DNA of 64,000 bases from JAKAWQ01 sp963745975 (lineage in GTDB: Bacteria > Pseudomonadota > Alphaproteobacteria > Acetobacterales > Acetobacteraceae): assembly GCA_963745975.1 (NCBI GenBank), contig CAVUZJ010000006.1, positions 124,001 through 188,000 of the forward strand, given 5' to 3'. Below are positions 9,323-16,486 of this stretch, one piece after another. The notes beneath the pieces are model-generated. The model had not been told where the DNA came from and made no database searches. It worked only from the letters and a program-made list of their open reading frames with translations. How positions within the stretch are numbered: the first letter of the stretch is position 1; every line of letters begins with the position of its first letter. The translations under genes were made by a program, and so were the position numbers.

Positions 9323-9400
9323 ACAAGAAAAATCCTGCCGGAGTTTCCTCCGGCCCAACGGGAACAAGAAAAACCCTGCCGGACTTTCGTCCGGCAGGGT
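9323..9400 (-). terminator. Duplicated Rho-independent terminator for anmK
   Basis: Two tandem hairpins read leftwards out of anmK. The first met has a perfect 12-bp stem ACCCTGCCGGAC/GTCCGGCAGGGT (9373-9384 and 9389-9400) with a 4-nt loop, followed on the minus strand by TTTTTCTTG. The second repeats the motif in shortened form, CCGGAG/CTCCGG (9338-9353), followed by TTTTTCTTG again. The shared sequence of both units shows a local duplication. On the plus strand neither hairpin is followed by a T-run. Confidence 0.7.
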
Positions 9401-9600
9401 GAGTAAACAGGGAGGCTTCACGTCTGGGAGACGAAGGGGGTCAATGACCCCCTGTTTCCGGCCTCTCGACCGGAACCCTCACGACCCCAACCGCTCAACC
9501 ATCGCCGCGCCGGGGTCGAAACTCGCAACTGAAGGTAATCTCTGCCCTCCCGTTGTGCTACTGCGCAATAACGAAGCTTCCATACCATAAACGCATAACT

Positions 9601-10707
9601 TCAAGCCCTGTCTTGTTTCTGCCGCATTTCGCCCCGCCCCTCCGGCCGCACCACCCGCCCTCCCGTGAGCGCCTGCGGCACGCCCGTCGTGGTCGGAAAG
9701 CTCAACGGCAGCCCGGCCAGGCTGCGCACGGCGAGGAACCCGAAGCACTGCGCCTCCAGCGCATCCCCGTCCCACCCCACCGCCTCCACCGGATCGACCG
9801 GCGCCCCCAGCGCGCCGGCCAGCGCCGCCATCATCGCCCCGTTGTGCCGCCCGCCTCCCGCCACGAGCCACCGCGCCGGCGGGGCCGGCAGCTTCGCCAT
9901 CGCCACCGCCCCTGCCGTGAAGGCGACCAGCGTCGCCGCCCCATCCTCCGCCGAGAGCGCGTCCAGCCCGCTCTCGGCGAGCCGCGCCGAAAAGGCCAGC
10001 CGGTCGAGCGACTTCGGCCCGGGCCGCGCGAAATAGGGGTCGGCGAGCAGCCTCTCCAGCACCTCCGGCGCCACCCGCCCCGCTCGCGCCAGCGCCCCGT
10101 CCTCGTCGCGGCTCCGCCCCGTGGCGCGCCGCACCCAATCGTCCAGCGGCCCGTTCCCCGGCCCGGTATCGAACGCGACGATCCGCCCCTCACCCCCGAT
10201 CCAGCTCACGTTCGCGACACCCCCGATGTTCAGCACCGCGACCGGCAACGCCAGCCCCGCCGCCAGCGCGGCATGAAACACCGGCGCCAGCGGCGCGCCC
10301 TCGCCACCCGCCGCAACGTCCGCGCCGCGAAAATCGTGCACCACCGGCAGCCCTGTCCGCCGCGCCAGAAGCGCCGCATCGCCGATCTGCCAGGTTCGCC
10401 CCGCCTCCGGCCGGTGCAGGATCGTCTGCCCGTGCATCCCGATCACGTCGGCCGCCTCGCCGACCGCCGCCACCGCCTCCGCATGCCGCTCCGTCAGCTC
10501 GGCCTCGACCGCCGCCAGCTCCGGATCGCCCGCCTCCAACCCCTCCGCCCGCTCGAGGATCGCCCTGAGCCGCCCCCGCAGCCCCTCCCCATACGGCAGC
10601 GTCAACCGCGTCCCGAACCGCGCCACCCGCACGCCATCGGTCTCGATCCATGCCGCGTCCACGCCGTCGAGCGAGGTGCCGCTCATCAGCCCGATCGCCC
10701 GCCACAT
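9601..10707 (-). CDS. anmK: Anhydro-N-acetylmuramic acid kinase
   Basis: A 368-residue AnmK. It opens the 1,6-anhydro ring of anhMurNAc recovered from peptidoglycan turnover and phosphorylates it to MurNAc-6-phosphate in the cytoplasm. Family motifs are MSGTSLDGVDAAW at the N-terminus, IGMHGQTILHRP near residue 90, AVLNIGGVANVSW near 160, AFDTGPGN near 185 and LVAGGGRHN near 290. Length matches the family. It starts 35 bp from the divergent tyrS start, an arrangement common in alphaproteobacteria. No murQ is next to it. Confidence 0.96.
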   Translation of the reverse strand: MWRAIGLMSGTSLDGVDAAWIETDGVRVARFGTRLTLPYGEGLRGRLRAILERAEGLEAGDPELAAVEAELTERHAEAVAAVGEAADVIGMHGQTILHRPEAGRTWQIGDAALLARRTGLPVVHDFRGADVAAGGEGAPLAPVFHAALAAGLALPVAVLNIGGVANVSWIGGEGRIVAFDTGPGNGPLDDWVRRATGRSRDEDGALARAGRVAPEVLERLLADPYFARPGPKSLDRLAFSARLAESGLDALSAEDGAATLVAFTAGAVAMAKLPAPPARWLVAGGGRHNGAMMAALAGALGAPVDPVEAVGWDGDALEAQCFGFLAVRSLAGLPLSFPTTTGVPQALTGGRVVRPEGRGEMRQKQDRA

Positions 10708-10742
10708 TTCCCTCGCTCTCCCCCCATGCTAGCGAGCCCGGC

Positions 10743-11993
10743 ATGCCATCCCCCGACTTCCTCGCCGAGGCCACCGCGCGCGGCTTCGTCTTCCAGTGCA
10801 CCGATCCCGAGGCGCTCGACGCCCTGCTCCGCGCCGGCCCCGTCTCCGCCTATATCGGCTTCGACTGCACTGCGCCGAGCCTCCATGTCGGCAGCCTGGT
10901 CCAGATCATGCTGCTCCGCCTCTTCCAGCGCCACGGCCACCGGCCCGTCGTGCTGATGGGCGGCGGCACCACCCGCATCGGCGATCCGTCAGGCAAGGAC
11001 GAGACCCGCCAGCTCCTCACCGACGAGGAGATCGCCGCCAACATGGAAGGCATCCGCCGCGTCTTCGAGCCCTTCCTCCGTTTCGGCACCGGTCCGGCAG
11101 CGGACCGTCCGCCCTCGGACGCCATCACCGCCAACAACGCCGACTGGCTCGATCCCCTCGGCTACATCCCGCTGCTCCGCGATGTCGGGACGCACTTCAC
11201 CGTCAACCGCATGCTCACCTTCGACTCCGTAAAGCTCCGGCTCGAGCGCGAGCACCCGCTCACCTTCCTCGAATTCAACTACATGATCCTCCAGAGCTAC
11301 GATTTTCGCGAGCTCTTCCGCCGCCACAACGTCCGCCTCCAGATGGGCGGCTCGGACCAGTGGGGCAACATCGTCTCCGGCGCCGAGCTCGTCCGCCGCA
11401 CCGAGGGCGCGCAAGTCTTTGGCCTCACCACGCCGCTCATCACCACCGCCTCCGGCGCGAAAATGGGAAAAACCGCCGCCGGCGCCGTCTGGCTCACCGC
11501 GGACCGCCTCGCGCCCTTCGATTACTGGCAGTTCTGGCGCAACACCGAGGACGACGACGTCGCCGGCTTCCTCCGCCTCTTCACCGACCTTCCTCTCTCC
11601 CAAATCACTCGCATCGCGCAATCGGACATCAACGAGGCCAAGAAAATCCTCGCAACCGAAGCGACCGCCCTCGCCCACGGCGCCGACGCCGCCGCCCGCG
11701 CGGCCGAGGCCGCCCGCCGCCTCTTCGAAACCGGCGAAGAGGCCGATCTCCCCACCATCCTCGTCCCCCGCGAGGACCTCGCGAACGGCCTGCCCGCCTT
11801 CCGCCTCTTCACGCTCGCCGGCCTCGCCGGCAGCAACGGCGAAGCCCGCCGCCTGATCCGCGCCGGCGGCGCGCGCATCAACGACGCCCCGGTCAGCGAC
11901 GAAACCCTCGCCCTCACCCTCGCCGATCTGCAGAACGGCGCGATCAAGCTCTCCGCCGGCCGCAAACACCACCGCCTGATCCGCCCGGACTGA
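10743..11993 (+). CDS. tyrS: Tyrosyl-tRNA synthetase
   Basis: A 416-residue class I synthetase that charges tRNA(Tyr). The HIGH-type motif is PSLHVGSL near residue 42, the tyrosine pocket is in YIGFDCTAP and MGGSDQWGN, and the KMSKS loop is KMGKT near residue 240. A C-terminal S4-like RNA-binding domain (GEARRLIRAGGARIND onward) completes it. The start ATG 10743 gives the usual N-terminus; longer readings overlap anmK. It is divergent from anmK and followed by a strong hairpin at 12001. Confidence 0.97.
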   Translation: MPSPDFLAEATARGFVFQCTDPEALDALLRAGPVSAYIGFDCTAPSLHVGSLVQIMLLRLFQRHGHRPVVLMGGGTTRIGDPSGKDETRQLLTDEEIAANMEGIRRVFEPFLRFGTGPAADRPPSDAITANNADWLDPLGYIPLLRDVGTHFTVNRMLTFDSVKLRLEREHPLTFLEFNYMILQSYDFRELFRRHNVRLQMGGSDQWGNIVSGAELVRRTEGAQVFGLTTPLITTASGAKMGKTAAGAVWLTADRLAPFDYWQFWRNTEDDDVAGFLRLFTDLPLSQITRIAQSDINEAKKILATEATALAHGADAAARAAEAARRLFETGEEADLPTILVPREDLANGLPAFRLFTLAGLAGSNGEARRLIRAGGARINDAPVSDETLALTLADLQNGAIKLSAGRKHHRLIRPD

Positions 11994-12000
11994 AGAAAGA

Positions 12001-12023
12001 CCAGGGGGCGGCTCGCCCCCTGG
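12001..12023. terminator. Bidirectional hairpin between tyrS and the DoxX gene
   Basis: A perfect 10-bp stem CCAGGGGGCG/CGCCCCCTGG with a 3-nt loop lies 7 bp after the tyrS stop and 11 bp from the end of the convergent DoxX gene. There is no clear T-run, so termination in either direction is inferred from position and stability. Confidence 0.5.
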
Positions 12024-12034
12024 ACCTTACTCCC

Positions 12035-12520
12035 TCAGCTCACCAACGGCCGCAGCGCCGGATGCCTGGCAACGAACGACAGCCGCGCCAGCCACCCGTC
12101 CAATCCCCACACATGGCCTGCATTTTTCATCATCAGGTAAATCAGCACGCCGCCGTACACCAGGTGGTAGTCCATGATGAAGTTGACCTGGCTCTCGACG
12201 TACGGCCAATCCATATGCGCGAAGTAATACACGACCATCAAAAGAATCCCGAACGGGCTGCTGATCCGCACCAGGCACCCCGTCACGAGCGAGAGGCCGA
12301 TCAGCGTATGGCCCCATTCCACCAGGAACGTCGTGTAGGGCGCGACGGCGGGCAGCGCGAATATGGCCAGCGCGTCGTGGAATGTCTTGGTGTGCGCAAG
12401 GAACACCGCGACCGTGAAGTGCGGATCGGTGATCTGGCTCAGGCCGGCGTAGAGAAACGTCCAGCCCATGGCGATCCGAAAGAAGAAAACAAGCCCTCGT
12501 TCGAGTTTCGTGTCGGTCAT
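12035..12520 (-). CDS. DoxX family membrane protein
   Basis: A 161-residue protein with four predicted membrane helices (for example FFFRIAMGWTFLYAGLSQI and EWGHTLIGLSLVTGCLV), typical of DoxX/DoxD-like proteins. Some family members are subunits of thiosulfate:quinone oxidoreductase; most are uncharacterised. The start is ATG 12520 with GGGAAGG upstream. An FNR/FixK-type box about 70 bp upstream suggests control by oxygen, which is an inference from the site alone. Confidence 0.82.
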   Translation of the reverse strand: MTDTKLERGLVFFFRIAMGWTFLYAGLSQITDPHFTVAVFLAHTKTFHDALAIFALPAVAPYTTFLVEWGHTLIGLSLVTGCLVRISSPFGILLMVVYYFAHMDWPYVESQVNFIMDYHLVYGGVLIYLMMKNAGHVWGLDGWLARLSFVARHPALRPLVS

Positions 12521-12590
12521 GATGGTGCCTTCCCGGGCATCGGTGGTTGATCCTGGGATCGCACCGTGCAGAGACCGGATCGGCCCCGCA

Positions 12591-12604
12591 TTGACCCACG
12601 TCAA
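12591..12604. promoter_or_regulatory. FNR/FixK-type box
   Basis: TTGACCCACGTCAA is a perfect TTGAC-N4-GTCAA palindrome matching the FNR/FixK family pattern (TTGA-N6-TCAA). It lies 71 bp before the DoxX start and 72 bp before the divergent methyltransferase start, so either or both promoters could respond. No FNR/FixK gene is in the window. Confidence 0.5.
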
Positions 12605-12676
12605 TCTTTCGGCCGCATCATGCGCCCGCCCGCTCACACCTCGATCGCGCCGCTCATGGCTGTAAAGTAGCGCGCC

Positions 12677-13255
12677 ATGACGCCGCAACACGCACTCATC
12701 GTCGCCTGGGCTCTCTGGATCGCCTCCTGGATGGCGGCCGCTCTCTGGGCGGCCCCGACCGCAAAACGGCCCGCGCGCGGCGAGGAATGGCTCTACCGCA
12801 TCGTAACGCTCGCCGGCGCCTTTCTCCTCTTCTCCGCGTTCCGCCATCCCCAATACGGCCGCGAGAGTCTCTGGCTGCCCGGCGAGGCGGCCGGATGGGC
12901 GCTCGTCATCATCGCGGTGCTCGGCTTTGCGTTCACCTGGTGGGCGCGGCTCTATCTCGGGCGCCTTTGGTCGCGCTCGGTCACGACGAAGGAAAATCAC
13001 CACGTGGTGGACACCGGCCCCTACGCCATCGTCCGCCACCCGATCTATACCGGCCTCATCACGTCCGTCTTCGCGACCGCCGTCCTGAAAGGGATACTGA
13101 TCGGAATCCTTGGAGCGCTTCTGATGACTTTCGGCTTCTGGATCAAGGCCAGGCTCGAGGAGCGTTTTCTCCGCGAGCAATTGGGGCCGGACATCTACGA
13201 TGCCTATCGCCGCCGCGTTCCGATGCTCATCCCCTTCGGGCCGAAATCCGCATGA
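12677..13255 (+). CDS. ICMT-like / phospholipid methyltransferase family membrane protein
   Basis: A 192-residue membrane protein with about four or five helices. It has the isoprenylcysteine methyltransferase/PEMT C-terminal signature: DTGPYAIVRHPIYTGLI near residue 113 and RLEERFLREQLGPDIYDAYR near 155, where the R-H-P-x-Y motif and the E-E pair bind S-adenosylmethionine. Such bacterial proteins methylate isoprenoid-cysteine or lipid-type substrates, mostly unknown. Its stop overlaps the ATG of the following (now frameshifted) hydrolase by 4 bp (ATGA). Confidence 0.85.
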   Translation: MTPQHALIVAWALWIASWMAAALWAAPTAKRPARGEEWLYRIVTLAGAFLLFSAFRHPQYGRESLWLPGEAAGWALVIIAVLGFAFTWWARLYLGRLWSRSVTTKENHHVVDTGPYAIVRHPIYTGLITSVFATAVLKGILIGILGALLMTFGFWIKARLEERFLREQLGPDIYDAYRRRVPMLIPFGPKSA

Positions 13256-14234
13256 TCCGCGCGCCCGCCGCCCTCTGCCTTGCTCTCCTCTCCGCCTTCT
13301 TCGCGCAAAACCCGGCCCACGCCGCCGCCCCCACGCTCGCCGCGGCGCAGCTCCCCGACGGGACCACCCTCCCCTACTTCGTCTCCGCCCCGCCCGGCGA
13401 CAAATCGCTCACACGCGCCCTGATCGCGATCCAAGGCTATACGCGCGACGCGACCCGCACCTTCGCGCGCCGCGTCCGACGCCGCCGCCAACGCGAACGC
13501 CTCGGCCGACACGCTCATCGTCGCTCCCATCTTCCAGGTGCCCGCGCCGGAATCCGAGCGATGCCATTTTCACGGCGTCCCCGCCGCCGCGCCGACGGAT
13601 GCGCTCTGGCATTGCGGTACCTGGTCGGACGGCTCGCCCGCCCTCAATGCCCCGGTGACATCCTTCGGCGCGACGGACGCGCTCATTGAGCAGCTCGCAC
13701 GTGCCTACCCGCGCCTGCGCGTCGTCACCATCGCCGGGTTCTCGGCGGGCGGGCAATTCGTCCAGCGTTATGCCGCTTTCTCCAACGTCCAAAGCGCCAA
13801 CCTGCGGCTGCGCTACGTGGTCGCGGACCCGAGCGGGTTCCTCTATTTCGATCCCTGGCGCCCCGTTGCGGCGGACCGAATCCTGCCCCGACTACAACGA
13901 CTGGAAATTCGGCACGGACGACCTGCCCGCCTCTCTCGGCCGGACCGCGGGCGCCGCCCGCGCGGCCTACATCTCCGCCGACCTCCACTATCTCGTCGGC
14001 GCGCTCGACACCGGCGACGGTCCCGGCACCGCCTATCGCCTTCTGGAGAGCAGCTGCGCCGCCGAGCGCCAAGGCCATTACCGGCTCGACCGTGCCGAGC
14101 ATTACGCCGCCTATGACGCGGCGATGCTCGCCCACGGCCGCCATCCTCTCACCATCGTCCCGGGCTGCGCGCACAGCGTGAGCTGCGTCTTCCCCACGGC
14201 CGCCGGGCGCGCCGCGCTCTTCGGCGGACGGTAG
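13252..14234 (+). pseudogene. Alpha/beta hydrolase with signal peptide, disrupted by two frameshifts
   Basis: The reading begins at ATG 13252 with a signal-peptide-like start (ALCLALLSAFFA...AHA) and continues in frame to about 13465. It then resumes one frame later (SADTLIVAPIFQVPAPESER) and shifts again near 13878, after YFDPWRPVA, to the frame that reads CPDYNDWKFGTDD through to the stop at 14234. Joined, it is a secreted alpha/beta hydrolase of about 325 residues with nucleophile elbow IAGFSAGGQF and a late histidine in VPGCAHSVSC. Two separate one-base shifts make it very probably dead, unless both are sequencing errors. Its 3' end has a second copy at 16221-16311. Confidence 0.7.
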
Positions 14235-14290
14235 TGCCCTACTCTGAATTTGCTATTTCATAGACGCCCCAGCGCTTCTTTTCTTTCGGC

Positions 14291-14374
14291 GTCCAACCGC
14301 GACCCACCACGTCGCAGAATTCTCCAGTATTATCGGCCTGTTATAGTGCCACGCCCAGTGGGTCCCGCACCGCC
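14291..14374 (-). other. attC-like integron recombination site B (one box degenerate)
   Basis: Read on the minus strand, the boxes are: degenerate R'' (14374-14368), L'' GACCCAC (14364-14358), L' GTGGGTC (14307-14301) and R' GTTGGAC (14297-14291). L'' and L' are exactly complementary, and R' matches the GTTRRRY core. The spacers between L and R boxes are 3 nt. It directly follows and overlaps the end of the HepT gene, as attC follows a cassette gene. R'' no longer matches RYYYAAC. Confidence 0.5.
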
Positions 14375-14755
14375 ACGTCCGTCAGGAACGCCGGCGTCAT
14401 TCTGATCTGTTTGTAGCTGAGCGAGCACCCGTCGTGCATCGGCCGCTAAACCGGGAAGGTCATGACGAGCCGCATTCCAGATGACGTCCAGGCTGATCCG
14501 GTCATAAGCGTGCCGCAGCCGATTGCCCATCCCACGGATGTCGCCCCAGGGCTGGTTAGGCATCCACTCGGCTGCACGCTCACCCAACCGGCGTGCAGCC
14601 TCGCACACCCGTTCCAGGCAGCGTTCCACGGCATCGCGCAGCAAGCCGTTGCCGGCCAAGGCGGCACGATCCACGCCAGCCAGATATTGCTCGATCCGCT
14701 CGGCGTTCTCGATAATATCGGCCAGGCTGTCGGCCGGATCGTGCCTAGAAGGCAC
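14330..14755 (-). CDS. HepT-like RNase toxin of an MNT/HepT toxin-antitoxin pair
   Basis: About 141 residues from GTG 14755, which overlaps the end of the MNT gene by 11 bp. The helical HEPN-type domain opens SLADIIENAERIEQYLAG and carries the R-x4-6-H RNase motif in GMGNRLRHAYDRI. HEPN toxins of this pair cut RNA and are silenced by the partner MNT enzyme through AMPylation of the adjacent tyrosine (present here in RHAYD). The last 25 or so residues are low-complexity and are encoded within the attC-like site, so the natural protein end is uncertain. Confidence 0.75.
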   Translation of the reverse strand: MPSRHDPADSLADIIENAERIEQYLAGVDRAALAGNGLLRDAVERCLERVCEAARRLGERAAEWMPNQPWGDIRGMGNRLRHAYDRISLDVIWNAARHDLPGLAADARRVLAQLQTDQNDAGVPDGRGGAGPTGRGTITGR

Positions 14756-15062
14756 GCCGACGGTCTCGATCAATGTTCGCCCGCAGGCGTGGCTTCTCGA
14801 TGGGTTCCGGCAGCAGGTCCACCTTGCGGCCGACCAGCTCCGCCAAGCGCCGTTCCAACGCCCCGAGCGCAAACAGCCCTATGTGGGCTTCCGGGTCCAG
14901 CTCGGCCGCAAGGTCGATATCGCTGCTCGCCTCAGCGTCACCCCGCGCGACGGAGCCGAACAGTGACAGGTGGCGGATGCCCGCTTGGCGCAGCTCCGCC
15001 TCGTGCGCTCGCAAGGTGGCGATCACGTGCTCGGCGAGATCAGTCGTGGTCGTTGTGCTCAT
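14745..15062 (-). CDS. MNT-type nucleotidyltransferase antitoxin
   Basis: A 105-residue minimal nucleotidyltransferase. The catalytic pattern is SLFGSVARGDAEASSDIDL (GSx10DxD), followed by LVGRKVDLLPE. In MNT/HepT modules this protein AMPylates the HEPN toxin. The start ATG 15062 follows GGAGAAG; 58 bp upstream on its strand lies the R' core of attC-like site A, the usual spacing at the head of a gene cassette. It overlaps HepT and so forms an operon. Confidence 0.85.
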   Translation of the reverse strand: MSTTTTTDLAEHVIATLRAHEAELRQAGIRHLSLFGSVARGDAEASSDIDLAAELDPEAHIGLFALGALERRLAELVGRKVDLLPEPIEKPRLRANIDRDRRRAF

Positions 15063-15108
15063 CGCGGCTTCTCCGAGCCCCAGAATAGCACGAAAGCGGC
15101 CGTCACGC

Positions 15109-15212
15109 TGTGTTTCGGCGTCCAACCAGCCCGGGGCAAATGAGCGCTATCACCTTGAAGTCCTTGGAGAACCCTCCCTGCCCAGTGGGTCCCGGTTGGA
15201 CGCCGAAACACA
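15109..15212 (-). other. attC-like integron recombination site A (19-bp inverted repeats)
   Basis: Perfect 19-bp inverted repeats at 15109-15127 and 15194-15212 enclose 66 bp. Within them GTCCAAC and GTTGGAC fit the attC end boxes RYYYAAC and GTTRRRY. On the minus strand R'' (15201-15195) is followed by a 3-nt spacer and L'' GACCCAC (15191-15185), the same box as in site B; the L' side has decayed. GTTGGACGCCGAAA is shared with site B just after the core. The 313-bp stretch 15126-15438 holds this site and no gene. Confidence 0.55.
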
Positions 15213-15438
15213 CCGCTCATTGGGGTGTGACCCTGTGGGCGGGTTTCCTCTCGCCAGGCCTGAGAGAGCGATCCTCGATGGTGCCTGCGCCGCCGACCAG
15301 TACCTGAGGGTCCACCAGGACGACACCCCGACACCTCCTGCTGAAGGAGGAAACGTCAGCCCGCCCGGTCGATGACGATCGGCGGCCGAATATGTATGGT
15401 GGCGACAGGTACTACCACATGCCACCGGTAACACCGCC

Positions 15439-15621
15439 ATGGCAACCTCGATCTCGCTCAAGTTGGACGACGATCTCAAAGGGCGCGTCCAGCAACTCGC
15501 TGCCACCCGGCGCCGATCCGCACACTGGATCATGCGCGAAGCCATCGCGCAGTACGTCGAGTGCGAGGAGAAGCGGGAAGCATTCAAGCAGGACGTGCTC
15601 CGCGCCTGGAGCGACTGCTAG
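15439..15621 (+). CDS. ParD/CopG-type ribbon-helix-helix antitoxin, truncated by palindromic element
   Basis: Sixty residues with a ribbon-helix-helix DNA-binding fold (SISLKLDDDLKGRVQQLA, then RRSAHWIMREAIAQYVE). It stops at a TAG that is the first triplet of the inserted palindromic element. Full-length relatives go on with a helix such as GLHLTAEEADAWL that grips the toxin; exactly that segment is found in the same frame after the element (15730-15819). The DNA-binding half is kept and the toxin-binding half lost. An imperfect inverted repeat (GGTGG...CTACCAC, about 15400-15428) just upstream could be its operator. Confidence 0.8.
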   Translation: MATSISLKLDDDLKGRVQQLAATRRRSAHWIMREAIAQYVECEEKREAFKQDVLRAWSDC

Positions 15622-15724
15622 AGCGGGATGGGATCGCTTCCGCTCACCCATCCCGCTCTAGCCTTTTGTTTTCCCGCGTGATTCACGCCTTCGGTGATTC
15701 CACCTTCGGCGATCACGCTCTAGG
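15618..15724. repeat. Dispersed palindromic element, copy 2, inserted in the antitoxin gene
   Basis: Hairpin 1 is perfect: CTAGAGCGGGATGGG (15618-15632) and CCCATCCCGCTCTAG (15647-15661). Hairpin 2 has arms GCGTGAT/ATCACGC (15676-15682 and 15712-15718), and the unit ends in CTCTAG. It matches copy 1 at 5947 closely in hairpin 1 and the linker; hairpin 2 differs in sequence but keeps its pairing. Its insertion keeps the antitoxin frame but adds a stop at its first triplet. Confidence 0.85.
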
Positions 15725-15729
15725 CGAAC

Positions 15730-15819
15730 GGCCTACACCTGACGGCTGAGGAGGCGGACGCCTGGCTCGCGAGGCTGGAGGTGGGTGAGGATTTGAAGCC
15801 GCCTGATTGCCACGCCTGA
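15730..15819 (+). pseudogene. Severed C-terminal end of the ParD-type antitoxin
   Basis: Thirty codons in the same frame as the antitoxin encoded upstream of the repeat. They read GLHLTAEEADAWLARLEVG and end in a CHA C-terminus, the toxin-binding tail seen in intact relatives. No start codon or ribosome site precedes it. It overlaps the TTG start of the ParE toxin by 13 bp, the overlap expected for an intact antitoxin-toxin operon. Confidence 0.75.
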
Positions 15820-16097
15820 TCTGGACGCCGCCGGCGTTGGCGGATGTCCAGCGGCTTTATCGCTTCCTCGCGCCGAAGGGTCCGGGAGCTGCTCAGCGGG
15901 CTGTGAAGCTTATCCGGACTGGCGTGAAGATCCTTGCTCACCAGCCGCAACTCGGCCGCCCTGTCGAAGATCTCGACCCTGAATTCCGAGAATGGCTGAT
16001 CGATTTCGGAGACACCGGCGACATAGCGCTCTATCGGTTTGATGGGAGCACGGTCTTCATCCTGGCCGTGCGGCACCAAAGGGAGGCGGGATATTGA
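15807..16097 (+). CDS. ParE/RelE family toxin
   Basis: A 96-residue RelE/ParE-fold protein with the family pattern WTPPALADVQRLYRFL, AVKLIRTGVKIL and a C-terminal LAVRHQREAGY. ParE toxins inhibit DNA gyrase and RelE relatives cut mRNA; which applies is not known. The start is TTG 15807, overlapping the severed antitoxin tail. The frame is intact although the antitoxin is broken, so it may be poorly translated, inactive, or held by another antitoxin in the cell. Confidence 0.85.
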   Translation: MPRLIWTPPALADVQRLYRFLAPKGPGAAQRAVKLIRTGVKILAHQPQLGRPVEDLDPEFREWLIDFGDTGDIALYRFDGSTVFILAVRHQREAGY

Positions 16098-16220
16098 CCG
16101 GGGCGTCCGTCGAACGCGGGACGACGGCGGGGACGTGATGCGCATTCGGACAAGGGGTCCTATTCGAGCCGGTTTCAGGCCCTTGTCGATGGCCTCAAGA
16201 ACGTTGAGGTCTGCCGGTGA

Positions 16221-16311
16221 CAGCCATCCTCTCACGATCGTCCCGGGCTGCGCGCACAGCGTGCCGTGCGTGTTCCCCGCGCCCGCCGCGCGCGCCGCCC
16301 TCTCCAGATAA
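16221..16311 (+). pseudogene. 3' end of a second hydrolase copy
   Basis: About 29 codons reading HPLTIVPGCAHSVPCVFP and on to a TAA, nearly the same protein end as the frameshifted hydrolase at 14140-14234 but with several base changes. This looks like the tail of a former paralogue. The rest of the stretch 16098-16486 between the ParE and fabI genes shows nothing I can support as a gene. Confidence 0.65.
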
Positions 16312-16486
16312 AACGCCGCGCCCATCGCCACGATCAGCGCGGACGATTGCCAAACTTACACGCAACCTTCACCCACAACGCGCCGCGCCTTGATCGAAAT
16401 CAGTACCGGCCCGCGCCGGCGCCCCTAATCAGAGGCCCGATTTCACGCGCCGACCGCATGCGCCCGAAAACGAAAGCGTGGCAAAA

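Noticed and set aside
15109..15212. Terminal repeats of an insertion sequence
   Set aside because: No transposase lies between or beside the repeats, and the box order and spacing fit attC better.
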